A stretch of 64,000 nt of DNA from Selaginella tamariscina (lineage: Eukaryota; Streptophyta; Lycopodiopsida; Selaginellales; Selaginellaceae), in contig PUQB01000039.1 of the NCBI GenBank assembly GCA_003024785.1, positions 310,001-374,000 of the forward strand, in the 5' to 3' direction. A program made the position numbers and the translations under genes. Below the pieces are notes generated by a model. The model did not search any database. It saw only the letters and a list, made by a program, of their open reading frames with translations, and was not told the DNA's origin. Each line of letters begins with the position of its first letter. Position 1 is the stretch's first letter. Below are positions 21,704 through 34,592 of the stretch, piece after piece.

Positions 21704-22796
21704 ATACCATACATAAAATATAATAATTATTTTCTTATAAAATAAAATTTTAGAATTCTTGAATTGTTTTCTATTGTATTTTAGGGAACACTTATATATA
21801 TTGAATGTATTCATGTGATTTATATAACACTTGATATATATGGGGGGGGGGGGGGGATAAGAGAGAGAGTTGTAAATGTGAAAACTAGATCATCTTCAAT
21901 TTTTCTCCATCAGTAAATTTATATATATATATATATATATATAATATCCATGTATATAAGTATATAATATAGTTTTATAAGAGTATATATCTAAATTTTC
22001 AATACTTTATTTTACAAATACAATGAAAACTATACGTATTTTATGAATGTTTTACAAAAGCCACATGTTCATAACTATATACAAGAATCTCGATAATTGA
22101 TATCTTTTGGTAACTTATAAATTTTTGTGTCACCATGTTGTTCCACAATGACAAACTTTTAATTTATAAGTTATAGTAAGGAGATTAAATAAAAGTTATC
22201 AGAAGGAATAAAATAAAGGAAAGAAAGTGGATGTTATTGATGGCAACATATAAGATGCCTTGGGGTAGGCTGAACTTGTCTTGGGTCCATATAGCTAGAT
22301 ATGTTTGTTTCATGTGTGGTTGTAGGCCTTTGTGCTTGAAAATCTCAAATCGATGTGCATTGGTAAAACATGTTAACGTCATCTTGTGAACGTATACTAT
22401 TGTGAAAGTAGAAGACTTCTTTTATGTATAATAGCTCCAAAAGCCAACTAGACATGCAAGTAACATGTGGAACTATGTGAGAAACATGTTTTGAAGATGT
22501 TGATAAAATTAATTCATCCCTCTAATAACTTTTAACTTATGATAACTTATAAATTTATGGGTCCACCTAGGTTATAAGTTATTAGAGGAATTATTGTAAG
22601 TGAAACTAGCTAGTATAGACGAGTACATACTTATGTTAATCTTGGTTTCATCTGAACAAGTATATAATAACAAATATCTATGGAAGATTTAATAAGTTTA
22701 CATGCATACACACATACATATTGTGGGGGGCATGCTAAAAGGCGCGCTAAAGCTTGTGTGCTTTTGTACAATTTCATATAGATCCATACCACATGT
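21704..22796. other. AT-rich intergenic stretch with simple repeats
   Basis: A run of 15 G (21842-21856), a TA tract (about 21918-21943) and one MITE-like copy (22509-22598) are the only structures seen. No coding exon is supported. Confidence 0.6.
22509..22598. mobile_element. MITE-like element, older copy
   Basis: Its outer parts (TTCATCCCTCTAATAAC and GTTATAAGTTATTAGAGGAA) form an inverted repeat. The interior shares TCCACCTAGGTTATAAGTTAT with the clearer element at 42186-42348. Ends are decayed. Confidence 0.6.
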
Positions 22797-23109
22797 GCGT
22801 CCTCAGCACTGAGAAGTGTTCTCATCCTAAAGCATTAAAAAAACATTTGGTTTTTTAGAAATAAATAAGAGAACACGTTCTTGGTGCCAAGGACGTGTTA
22901 TTGTTATAAAAAACTGTATTTTTGTAGCATAACCCTAGAGTAGTCGTCCTTGATATCGAGGATGAGTTGCAGTGTGTTATTAGAGACATAGAACCACATA
23001 GACAACATATTAGCTATCATCAAACTAAGAATTTTGTAATAATAAGAATATAATCCTTCATTGAAATAAAAAAGTACCTTTTTTTAAAAAAAGAAAGAAA
23101 CATTCATTT

Positions 23110-23405
23110 TCAACATTCAACTGTTGTGCAATAAAACATAATGTACCTCATACTCTAAGAGTCTTGGGCAGTGAATGAAAACGTCCTTATTTGTGTCCAT
23201 TGCTAAGACCTTACACATGACTTAGTACATGTGTTTGTAGGGAATGTATCCATAATTGGGATAAGTGGTCAAAGAAATATACATGTCACAGTTGCATTTA
23301 GGAAACTGGGATATGGTGATTGTGCATCTCTTCTCCAATCCGTCCTCATGATATGCAAGATGAAACAAGTGCTCTAGAGGTGACACAAACCACATGCTTT
23401 AAATG
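23110..23405 (-). pseudogene. Decayed SWIM-type zinc-finger fragment
   Basis: One frame stays open for about 95 codons apart from a single TAA. It reads HLFHLAYHEDGLEKRCTITI, then CNCDMYISLTTYPNYGYI, then PYKHMY-stop-VMCKVLAMD. This fits the SWIM pattern CxC...CxH followed by the usual V-x-x-K-V-L helix, except that the third Cys is Tyr (TAC where TGC is expected). SWIM fingers occur in Mutator-like transposases and in some E3-ligase-like plant proteins; which applies cannot be decided. Confidence 0.45.
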
Positions 23406-23881
23406 AGAGGGCCCGAATGACATAGCATCATGGACTAACTTCCCTGCTTTCTTGGACGCCTTACAATGACTTTAGATTCGATGTCCTTCCCTACTTCTAG
23501 GTATATCTTAAGATAAAGGATCCATAGGGAAGGTCCTTGCATTTGGAACTTCTATGGGATCAATAACTAAGACTAACATCGGTAATGTAAATTGAAACCA
23601 GCATTGGTAAACGTTGTAATCTTTTCATTTGTTTTGACGACAACAAAAAATGGGTCTAGAACAACTTTGGGCACTTGAGACACGTTAACTGTAATAGTGT
23701 AGCGATGCAAGATATTTCATGTAAATGAATTTATCACTTGTTAATACTACTTTCAACTTATTAATATTTATTTGTTCATAGATGTGTTCTTCAAGAGGAA
23801 GTTAGTAATATGTTGTCTTTGGTACTGAGGACAATACATATAGTAAAAGATTGTTCATGTAAGCTTTATTGTCATCCTCGA

Positions 23882-23955
23882 CATCGAGGATGCTATTTAC
23901 CTAGGCAAGTCTGGACTATGTCGAGGATGCTATTTACCTAGGCAAGTCTGGACTA
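23882..23955. repeat. Perfect tandem duplication of 37 bp with palindrome arm
   Basis: The unit TCGAGGATGCTATTTACC...CTGGACTA is present twice in succession and differs only in its first bases. The first copy continues the palindrome at 23873. Confidence 0.85.
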
Positions 23956-24260
23956 GTTGTGTAACTTTGTCCTTTGCATTGATTTTCATAGCACCAAAAA
24001 AAACCAGAAACATAAACATTGTGCACTCCCGAGGGACAAACTGGTAAATCACATTTCTTAATTGAATTAGGATTAATTCCGTGACACTTTGCTTTTCTTA
24101 TATATTGACATATAGTCCAATCTTTATCATGTACAACATCCACATGCACAATATTGTTTTGGACATAGTCAGCATTGTCAAAATCAAGCCTGGAAGGTGT
24201 TACCACAAAATTTTTAGTCTTTGATCTCTTGGAAACTGTGCAATTTATATAATCTAACAT
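23934..24260 (-). other. Open reading frame of unknown nature, 108 codons
   Basis: A Cys-rich C-terminal half (KCDLPVCPSGVHNVYVSGFF, then WCYENQCKGQ) gives it a protein-like look, and it lies upstream, same strand, of the SWIM fragment. I do not recognise it. It may be part of the same decayed gene, or chance. Confidence 0.3.
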
Positions 24261-24370
24261 GTATGAATCACCTCCACAGTAACTTGAGATAATAACAGAG
24301 ATATAGAGATTCCATGTGTTATCATATATACATAATCATTTGAAAGAGAAAGAAAGAATTATATTTTAAA

Positions 24371-24790
24371 GTGCATGGAAGTGAAGCTTAAGCTGTGTAG
24401 TGAAGATCATCTTTAAACATATGGGCAAACAAAGAGAGTAAACCAAGTTTTGGAAGATATGTTGAGTTGCACTATTAACCAAAAAGAAGGCCAATGAGAC
24501 AAATATATTTTATTACTTGAGTTTGCCTATAATAACAACCAGTACAATGGCGTTGGGAGTTTGTACCATGCTATGTTTGAACGACATCCCAAGATAGCTT
24601 TTGAGCTGGGGTTAACAAGTAAGAAGGCCTAGGGCAAGATGGATGAGGATAAAGATATGAGTGTTGAGCTTGAAAACATTTAAAGTTTATGTAAAAAGAA
24701 CTTACAAGTAACTTAGAACCGAACTATTAAGTTTACTAATTTTTAAAGAGTTCTAGGTGCATAAAGTTTGAAAATTATGAGTACTATATC
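24371..24790 (+). mobile_element. Fragment of the 49-kb gypsy family (integrase region)
   Basis: Directly homologous to about 51659-52045: it begins at GTGCATGGAAGTGAAGCTTA, contains the CACTATTAACCA integrase segment, and fades out around 24790. Several stops. No LTR is attached. Confidence 0.85.
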
Positions 24791-25729
24791 AAAAGACTAT
24801 TTGAAGAGGACATGGAGTTGTTATTGCAGAAATAGAGAGCGGTGATGAAGTCATTGGCTTTCTTTCCAAAGGTTGCGCACATGATCATATGTTTTGGGGT
24901 AAGTCTACCTATAATATATACATTTTTGATCATTCTTAGCATTGACAAACTTTTCCATCCTCAGTGTTGAGGATGAAAATGTATGTCAATGTTAATGGCG
25001 TCAAGGATGTCTGAACAACTTATCCTCATCGCCGAGGATAGTGCTTGTTGATTAAAGAAGATTAGGATGATCTATAATCATATCTCTGCAACACGATTAT
25101 AGAACAGAGGAGAGGGAGAAAGTGGAATGGGCTAGGAGGGAAGAAAAGGCTATTGTGGTAATGATAAATAAGATAAAGCAAGATGTGCAAAACCATAACA
25201 ATGGGCAAGTACTTCATAATCGATGAGAAGCTCAATGGGATGAAATTCATATAAAAGGTGATACACTTTCAGTGGTCAAATGCATAAAACAAAAATTTAA
25301 GACTTGAAAAATGAACTACTTTAATGCGACTTCCACTGCAATAGGGGTCATGAGTTCAAAATGAAGGTCATGCAAACCATGTTTGACTTTTCCAGAAAGA
25401 ACTTTGACAATACTGAAATCAAATACAATTTCAAACCATGGTTATATATCAAGAATTCATTTTCAAGTTGTTGAAGAAAGCCTAACATTTTATCATGCTT
25501 TAACTAGTGGAATGAATGATAAAATCACCGTTCAACTCAAAGAATTTCTATACACTACATCTCTTTTGGTACCCGTACATTCTAAAAGTCTTTAGTATAT
25601 AAAAAAGGATAAGAGGGGATTCTTTCATTTCCACATATACTGAGCTACATGTAGAATGTTGCTGAGATAAGCATTAAGCTAAGCGTGCTTCTATTTACAA
25701 TCTAATGTAATATTTTTTTTTTTTAAAGG

Positions 25730-27665
25730 TTTGGGAAATTTGACGAACATTGCTCGTCTCTCCCATCATTCATGCAATGGGTTGCTAGTTGTCGACAAAA
25801 GGTACAAATACATTTATCTTCAACAACAAATTGAAGCTGAGGTTCCCTATGTACATAACAGATAATGAGGTTGACGAGGTGGATCTTGATCTTGTTACTT
25901 AGGATAAGGTAAATTATATGTGGTAACCATGGTGAAGTGATCAAACCAATGATACACATTATCTATAGAATTTCAGCGAAATTTTTTTTTTCAATGGTAT
26001 GCATGTGCCATCTAGTCTTAAAGGGAAGGTTATGAAGGGCAAATAGTGGCTACTTCAAGTTCTCACCATTCAGAAGATGATGATGCTGACCACCAGTGCA
26101 TGGTACACATTGACAATGAGCTCCTTCTCTTTTCTACAATCAAATTTGATGAGAAGTCTGGTGTTATGAGACTATGTCTTGTGACATTGTAGTTCTAGGA
26201 GCATCCATTTTCAGGATTAAGACTTGACAATTTGGAACCCAATCTGATTACTTTGGCCATGCTATATGAATTTTACCTTGTCACCAAGGAAAGTACTCAA
26301 CATGATGTATCGTCCTCGTTTAGTAATCATGTAAAAAGGATTTGAAAAGCGGTGTACTAACTCATATTTGGTGATTTCCTAACTAGTTTATTAAGAAGGC
26401 CAAACGGGGATCCTGAGTCATGAAACCTTGCTACAAACTTACTGACAATAAAAAAAGCATTATTTGCGGTGTGTGAAATGTACTTGGCTGAACTTGGGTA
26501 TATTGTTATGATTTGTAGAAAAATTGATGAGGCTCAATGCTCAAAGTAAGTTTTGCATATTACAAGATATTTATTTGTTGAACTTTGACAAAATTGGTTG
26601 GGGATATGACACCGAGGTTAAGGTATGTTATTTTATTCATAGCACTTTTAGAATATGATGACCACATTATAGCCTACACCATCCTTAGTGCCAAGGATGG
26701 AGTGGAAGCCAAATTATGTCATTTTCCTTTTCCTTGAAAAGGCACTTTACATCTTCAGTGCCAAAGACAATTTAGACTATAAAGTGGGCATCATCTTTAC
26801 CTAAAACTATGATGTTATTCCTCTTCAATGCTGGTTTGTCCATTTGAGCTTGGTGGTGTTAATATGGAGAGAAGTCAATGATATGAAACTAAATCCCTTA
26901 TGGATAAACTGCATTACACTAAAGCAACAAATAGTTCTTACGTGTAAGCTTTCATAAATGATATTATAAAAAACACTCATCTGATTAATTTGATAGGAGA
27001 TGAAGTGTAGAAAAATCAAGGGCTCTGATGAACTTCTTTATACTATAGTTAATAAAGTAAGAGAATTTTGTCATTAACATGTTCATGGATATAGGGGGTC
27101 TTGTGTCTTCAACCACAAGATTTGAAAGGACTGTTGTGGGTAATTATTCGGATAATAAGATGTTTTACTATGTCAAAGAGACAATGATGAATGTATTAGA
27201 AGGTGAGACTATATCATCCTAGAAAATAGAATTGAGCAATGGCAATGATGATGACTGAGCAACGAGAAAGACCAATTGAAAGAAGTATTGGACGATGAAT
27301 CGGAATGGAAACATCCCCAACCCAAAAAAATAAAGAGAAACAACCCCTTCTATCAAACACAAGGAAACAACAATCCAACGTCTTAAATGAAGGCAATGTA
27401 GGTCCCCAAGATGGATAGAATACACCACATTTCAAGTAAAAGAGGAAAATGGTTGTGGAGAAAGAGTAGCCCAAAAAAGAAATCGGCAGCTACCAAGAAT
27501 GCACAAGGAGAACATTTTGTTATGAGGAGAAGAAAGAAGAATCAAGAAGTTGTTTTGACTACATCCAACCCTATCAAGAGGATACCCGCTAAGAGTGTCG
27601 ATGACGCTGCAATGAGTGAAAAGGGTGGTAAATGAAAAGGTAGACCTAAGAAAATAACAAAATAA
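25730..27665 (+). pseudogene. Decayed coding sequence, unidentified
   Basis: Coding-like stretches occur in several frames: near 25795 (KRYKYIYLQQQIEAEVP), 26040-26560 (DDADHQCMVHIDNELLLFST, then LDNLEPNLITLAMLYEFYLV), about 27000 (KGSDELLYTIVNKVREF), and 27411-27635. The last is rich in Lys/Arg and ends, after one stop, with an AT-hook-like KGRPKKITK. No family is recognised. It is embedded in the palindrome-bearing region and may come from the same ancient element. Confidence 0.4.
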
Positions 27666-29486
27666 AGTATTTCTTAAAACTAAATAAACAAAACATATGC
27701 ATAATTCGCTAAATTTGTAACTCTAAAATGTCTTTGTAAGGCCCTATTCCACCCTTGGTGTTGAGGACGAATTATTATGAAAAATACCCTATTATAAGTA
27801 TCTTAAATTCATTATTCCTTCTTCGGTGTTGAGGATGGAACAATTGTTTTTGGAATATACATTTCGGGCACATGATGTTATATGAATCATCTTCGATGCC
27901 CCACAATGTTGCATGAACCATCCTCGATACTGAGGATGAAGTAACTATTCTTTAATACTACAGTTTGAATACACATTGTTAGATGAACCATTCTTGATAC
28001 CAAAGATAGGATTTCACTTTAATAATGTTAATCAGTTAAATTGATGAATTATTAGTGTTTGGTACACAACCAGAAAGTTTCTTTACAATTAAGAAAGAAT
28101 TTTTCTTTCATTCAAGAAGTGATTCCTTTTCTTTAGAAAAAACAAAAAAATATAATCATGTGATTTAGAAAAAACAAAAAATATATAATCATGTGAAGAT
28201 TGTATCACTTTTTCAAAATTTTTTTACACCATAATATATATGTCCAAAACTTATTTTTAGTAATAAGTATGTCTTCAGCGTCAAGGACAACTAACTAAAC
28301 TCCAAATATGAAGTTCTTTACAGACAATTGCAATTTTGTTTGTCGTTTCATAGCTTAGAACACCCATTTGTACTGAATTATATGGATGTTTGTACAGCAT
28401 TGCACAGCACATCAATTAGACTGACTCATATTGTTGGTGCTCTTAATCTTCACACCTCACAAGTAGCAAGTAATTTTAAAAAGGTCCTGTTGTCTAGCTA
28501 AATAGTGGAAGAAAATGTGGAAAACTAAATATGTGAAAGGCAGCCCCTTATGTGAAACTCAAATACTTTGATGTGAAACCTGTGTGAAACTCCCACTTAA
28601 AAGATTTCAAGCATCTGGAACAGAATGATTCTAGACCCACCATTTTGAAAACTCTCTCTTTTAAGGAGCTTGATCGCACATACGCACTGATTCTCTCTCT
28701 CTCTCTATATATAGGGTGGGTGGTATATAATACAATAAGTTTATCTACAGATATATTCTGATATAAATTATTTTCTTAAAAGAGTATGAATGTGTGTGTG
28801 ATAATCTCATAAATAAAAGAAAAAAAAAAAGAGATACTGCATTAAGTGCAATATATGATAAAATACGTTTTCTATATGTACATGAGGAAAGTGTTGTTTC
28901 TGTACACCATGAACGTAAAAACACGTAGCAGAAGTCCTCAGTATATCTTTTCAGTGGTTTATAAGTTGTGAAAAGACGTATATGTGTGTATTACATACAT
29001 GTAATAACTATGTAATTAGAACATTAATGACAGTTTACTACTGCTCTTGCTCAGAGACAAGAAACTCATGTCTGGTTCATAATTTCTACAACCTTTACAC
29101 TCAATGAAAGTTATACACTAACATATTATTATTAACAATTAATAAACAAAAGTAATTATTAAGTTAATAAGTAGCTTTTGTGTAAACAGTTAGAATATAC
29201 GATTTATACTTTTTACTTTAATATTCTATTTCCCAAAAAATGTTTTGTATACATTAATGTAATGTATAGAAGGCTATTACGGCCAAGAGGATGAAACAAC
29301 GGTTTGTTCATTTATTCATAAACAATTACAAAAGTTATTTATTTTATTATATTTATTTATTAAGACAAATAAAATGTTTATGATTTACTATCTTTTGGAG
29401 AAAATGTCTGAGGATGTCATTGCATTGCAGCTCTTCAGTGCCCCATAGATAAGTCGAATATATCAATGTACTTTCTCTCTCATTCA

Positions 29487-29488
<2 letters not shown>

Positions 29489-29553
<65 letters not shown>

Positions 29554-29562
29554 AGAGAGAGA
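29489..29562. repeat. Compound microsatellite (CA)n(TA)n(GA)n
   Basis: About 15 CA, 17 TA and 5 GA dinucleotides in direct succession. The same CT/TA or TG/CT/TA succession recurs at 33561-33613 and 37459-37527 inside introns. Confidence 0.97.
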
Positions 29563-30021
29563 TGGATGCATACATGCACTCCTTGTATCGGAATGCGTTT
29601 GGGTCTTTGTTAACATTCTTTCACAAGGACATTTCACTTTCTTATTGTTATTCTATAAATATTATATATTATATATTATTTATTACACTTTTTGTACATA
29701 ATCCATTTGAAATCACGAGCATATAATCGTGTAGATATACCTTTTGGGCCTTGTGAAAGAACGTTAAGAGAGACCGGAACGCGTTCAGGTACAAGTAAAG
29801 TCCTTCAAGGCTGTTAAAGGGTGGAAATGCATTCCATGGCATGACATGCTTATAAAGTTAAGCTTCTATTAAAATATTTTACTATGATACATATTAAAGA
29901 CATAATGCGGGTATCAGTATATGATTGATCTCAACGTTTTATTCCATAAGTTTATAAATTAATTAATGCTCTTTTAAACTTCAATGTGTATTAGGTCGTC
30001 GGTTTCCATTCAGTGATTAAA

Positions 30022-30112
30022 TCCGTAGTAGAAAAATGCTACAGAAATATTTAATTATTAATTTAATTACTAATTTATTAATTATTAATCTGTAGCATTT
30101 TTTTTATTACGG
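30022..30112. repeat. Fold-back (MITE-like) element of about 91 bp
   Basis: The left arm CCGTAGTAGAAAAATGCTAC pairs with the right arm GTAGCATTTTTTTTATTACGG. With TTAATTATTAA stretches inside, the total arm length is about 35 bases with few mismatches. No clear target duplication. Confidence 0.7.
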
Positions 30113-32250
30113 CATACATCACTGCTTCCATCACTGACATAAGTAGGCTAGAAAAACTTCAAAGGCCAATCCTGGTTAAACGAACAAACACGCCCGCAAG
30201 CCTTCAAGTTTTGAATATAATTGTACGGCATCTTAAAATCATATTTAATTTCTTTTTACAATAGAATCTAATGTAATTAAGTTTAGTAAGTTTAAAATAC
30301 ATGTTCGCACCTACGTTTAACATAACTTAAATTTAAGTATATACTTACAAAATTTATGTAAATTTATTTTGCACTTTCCTTTAAGAAAGTGTGCCAATTA
30401 ACTTTTTTCTTAACATAAATTTGATGTTATGGGTATTATTCACACAAATACTTATGTATTTAACATAAATATAATACATTTGCACCAGCCACTCCCTGGA
30501 AAGCGATCCACACGAATTCTTGTATTGTTTTAGGTCGTCGAGATCGATGCCCCATGTCGAGTATTTAAAAATTTAAATTAAAATATATATTTTCTTCATT
30601 AATGTATGCATGTACTAGTGTGTGTGTATAAGAATGCTTAGATTTCAAAGTTTTAGCAGTCATATATACGTACTCTAATCTTAATTAAGCCTTAGAATTA
30701 TATAACAAAGTGTATATATATATATATATATATAATTAATATACATTATGCACTATGGATTTAAAATTGTGTTAATAAATAATTTATATGGTATATTTAA
30801 TTTTTTATTTTATAAAATTATATACAACATGGAATATTTAAGGGACATAATAAAATATTATTTCTATTTAATATAGGTAAAATGCATAAATTTAAAGGTA
30901 AGGGTGTTCTAATATAATTTTGGTATGTACACTGAATTATAAGTACATATGCAAAAGTAAAAATACATTAAAATAACTCTTAAATTTATGTTAAGGGTTG
31001 GTGCCCTAATACTGTATATTCGTTATTAACTTATAGTTTATTTAAATTGAGTACTAGGATCTAACTCAGAATGTGTGCATGCGCGTGTGTTGTCTAAGTA
31101 CACATGCAGAATGTGTCGGAATAAAAGGAATATGAATAGACGGCAATGTATCATAGTATATAAGGGATAACTGGAATACGGATGAGTGTGTGTGACTCCA
31201 CTTTTGAACATATCATGAATAATATACACTTTATATATATATATTATATATATATATGATGTATATTAACCTTACTTAATAAATATGTATCTGTGCACAC
31301 CTATGGAGTTCAGAACTACACGAGAGAAACAAATTTACACCGATACCTTGAAATGTGCTGATACGTGTCTTTAATATACATACGTTCGTACACAGTGTGT
31401 GTCTCTGTATAACATATTTAAGTATCTATCTATGTATCTTATTTCGTATATATGTAGTTCAGAAATAATGCTCAAACACACATCGTGTTGTGCATGCGCT
31501 CACCTACATACCTGAGTGATATCATCTCTAGGGGCAGTCTGAGCTTCTTGTACCAATACTCCCCACCTACATGCACAAGCTAAAACATTGGATTCCCTAG
31601 GTAAACCTCTTAATTTATGTATTTTTAATTTATGTAAGATTTTATATGTCACAAAAGGAAAAAAGCAAGTGTATATTTTAATTAACTTCGTGTATATGTA
31701 AATGATAAGATCAAACAAGTAGTTTTATAATCTCAGACAAACTAAATTAATTTAATTAAATATAATGCACTGTACTATATATATAAGTAAATTATAAAAG
31801 GTTTATTACTTTATTTAATAAAATCTCTTTAAGATTTATTACTAATAAAATCCTAAAACTTTTAGGAGAGGTATCTCCTTATATACAAAGAGGCAATATC
31901 ATATCTATGATGACATGGCAACACATGCCAGCTCAATATATACACTAATATATATTCTGTATAATCTTTGTACATTATATCAAATATAATGTACGTTTTA
32001 TTTTGTATTGTGAATTTAACTGTAATGTTACATGTAAAGAGAGCACTAATTTAATAAAAATAGAGATGTCCAACCCAAAAGCATGCATACTCGACTGATA
32101 ATATCCTCATGTATTATATATTATAATGTGTTGGCAATATTATTTAAACTTGTTAAACTACGTCCCATTACATAATACGATGAAGTGATATTAATTAGCA
32201 ATGACAATGAAGGAATAAACTCACAAAATATACGCTGGTAACACGCCGGT

Positions 32251-33561
32251 TTACTGAAGCTGCCTTAAGATAAACCGCTCCAGCCTGACAAACACAAAGT
32301 CAGCACACACACGCGCGCACACACACACGACCTGTCAGCACATTCAATGTAGACCGTATTTGGTGAATTAAAGCTTCGCGCATTCGTGAACATTCTTCTC
32401 AAATCCGCTACAAACCTTTCCAGTGTTAAGTAGAGCTTGCTATCCACCCTCATGGATATCGTCTTTAGATCTGCAACCATACGAATATACGTATTTGTTA
32501 CTTTGAATATAAGCATTAAACATGGAAATACGATACTTGTTTTCTATAATGCATCGAATGTGCATGTATGTACATATTCACAGCCACATTAGCTTGTAAT
32601 TCAGCGAAGAACCACAATATATAGTAGTACTATACATGCTTACCAATAGGATCTTTGATAACATCGTAATAATCAGGGACTAGTTTACCATCTACCGGTT
32701 CTCTGAACGGCCAGGAATCGCCGTTCTTCATGACCAACTACAACAAAGTAAAAGACATGTACGTACATGTGAGTGTACACAACATATACATATAAGTACA
32801 TACATATATACCTATGTACACACACACAGTGTATATCCGTATATTTTTCTTACCTTCAACAACGACCGCATGCGCTCATACAAGGCCCCCGTCTCAGTCG
32901 TTTCAACTGTTAAGTTTAACAACGTAGTATCACACAAGTCTGTCATTTATCTATACATACATTCATTGAATATATATGTATAGTATAATGTTATCACATA
33001 TACCAAGAATATTGCGCGGAAGGTCGTGGACCGTGCCGTGGGGGCTAGCCTGCATATTGGGATTAATAAAGAGGATTTCTTGGTTAAGAAAAAAATGTTC
33101 ACTTACAAAAGGATCACGCTTTCTCGATTGCCATCCAAAGACTGGTGACCACGACAGTGCTGGCCTAAGTACTTTCTTCATAACTACGTATATTCCTCCC
33201 TCTCCAAAAGGCACAGCGGGCACTCGTACCTTGCAATAAAGTAACTATTTATACATATATACACACTTGTATACATACACAAAGATACATATATACAGCC
33301 CACACATACACGAACCATGCTCCTCACACACGCACGCACGCACCACGCAAATGCTCCACATCATACACACTTGCACTTTCTGTAGAGAGAGCGTGTGTGT
33401 ATACCATGACTTGGTCGTCGTTGAGGATTTCCAGAATTTGACATTCCCAGTAAGCTCCCTCCCAAAACCATTCAGCAAAGTCACCAACTTCCCATCGTCT
33501 ATTTATTACTAGTGTTGGTTCTTGAGCAGACTGACTGCCAGAAAGAATAACATTACACAAA

Positions 33562-33610
<49 letters not shown>

Positions 33611-34592
33611 AAGAGAGTACAAATCACTATACATTAATTTTGTACCTATAGCTCATCTGTGGGGAGAGAGAGATCTATACTATGTTTGTTTATTACCCAG
33701 TGAGATCATCAACAATTTTCGGGTACTTGGGTCGCAGCATCAATCGTTTCCTTGGTATGTTCCCAGGCTCATAAGCCTTATGCCATATTGCTATAAACTA
33801 ATTATTAGTCGACTTACGTAGCAAATTAGTTGTTTGTGCAATAAACTCACTGTTAAAGAAATCGAGATACTGGCAAAGACATTGAGACTCCTCTTTTTTA
33901 AGCCTGATTTCATATATCTGGAAACATATTTAAAGGTTATGCCCAGCAACTTGTGTTAGCATTCTGAGAACTATAACCCACATCAAATAGACCCAGAAGT
34001 ATGGACGTGCTGTGTGCATGGATGTTTTCACAATACAAATAGATACTCCAAGTACGTATTCACATAACTATAGCCAAACCATATATGTACGTCTGTATCT
34101 GTAAGTGTGTGAGTAGCATCAAAATATAGAACAGCCAAACACTAAACACACTAAAAATCGTTTGTGCCTGTGTTGCTGAAAAATACATATTCACGAAACT
34201 ATCATCTATACATGCGCATCTGTACATGTGTGTTGTGAACAGACATACATTCTTCGTGTGTGTCTGTGTGCGAAAATAGAGCATATAATAAACCCAAAAC
34301 TAAATACACCGTACATATACTCTGTGTGTTATTACATATAGGATATGGCAGTATCAATAAGCATTTCATCGTATACACATGCACGTAGATTGTGTGCATA
34401 TGGATAATGAACTCACAATACAGCGAAACCAGGCACCACGGTAGCCAGGCACAAAAGATCTAATTTCCGTTTCTTCACCAACCTTAAATGGGACTGTTTC
34501 CAGCTCTGAAAACAGGGAAATGAGAGAGATAAGGGGGATGCAAGAGTACCTGATGAATCTGAGCAGGAATCGTCCTTCCTCAGGCGCCCCAT
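32251..34592 (-). CDS. Agenet/Tudor-like and bromodomain protein, 303 aa, 11 exons
   Basis: Predicted chromatin reader. Exons on the minus strand: 34592-34550, 34505-34417, 33917-33851, 33790-33697, 33534-33405, 33229-33107, 33049-33004, 32906-32854, 32737-32644, 32470-32332, 32284-32251. All have GT-AG borders and all phases agree, giving 912 nt. The N-terminal half contains two agenet-like stretches: [20 protein letters not shown] (residues about 20-40) and [20 protein letters not shown] (about 105-130). Residues about 205-303 form a GCN5-type bromodomain: the WPF shelf (224-226), [13 protein letters not shown], the acetyl-lysine-binding Asn in RSFNSP (about residue 281), and the final helix [10 protein letters not shown] at the stop. 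No acetyltransferase domain is present, so it is not GCN5 itself. The ATG at 34592 is chosen because it alone gives consistent phase into exon 2. Exon 10 uses the weak donor GTCGTG. Confidence 0.85.

Larger units (their letters stand above)
22797..28290. repeat. Dispersed imperfect palindrome, at least 14 copies
   Basis: Consensus about CATCCTYGGTRYYGAGGATG, a self-complementary 20-mer. Copies lie near 22799, 22873, 22945, 23812, 23873, 24953, 25021, 26679, 26751, 27751, 27816, 27919, 27989 and 28271, with half-copies at 23920 and 27889. Between copies the flanks are not homologous, and spacing runs from about 40 bp to over 1 kb. The two arms of a copy often vary together (CCATCCTTAG with CCAAGGATGG at 26679-26700). 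I saw no similar cluster elsewhere in the window. Function unknown; see findings. Confidence 0.8.
28291..32250. other. AT-rich intergenic region with microsatellites and small fold-backs
   Basis: No gene is supported. Contents: compound CA-TA-GA microsatellite 29489-29562, fold-back element 30022-30112, a small hairpin GCACTTTC...GAAAGTG near 30371, and TA tracts at about 30715 and 31235. A possible orphan exon-like stretch (minus, about 31510-31600, reading LACACRWGVLVQEAQTAPRD before a GTATGT donor) is noted but not assigned. Confidence 0.55.

Noticed and set aside
31500..31718. Minus-strand open frame ending in an exon-like piece with a GTATGT donor
   Set aside because: No matching acceptor-bounded neighbour exon and no recognisable domain; too little to call a gene.
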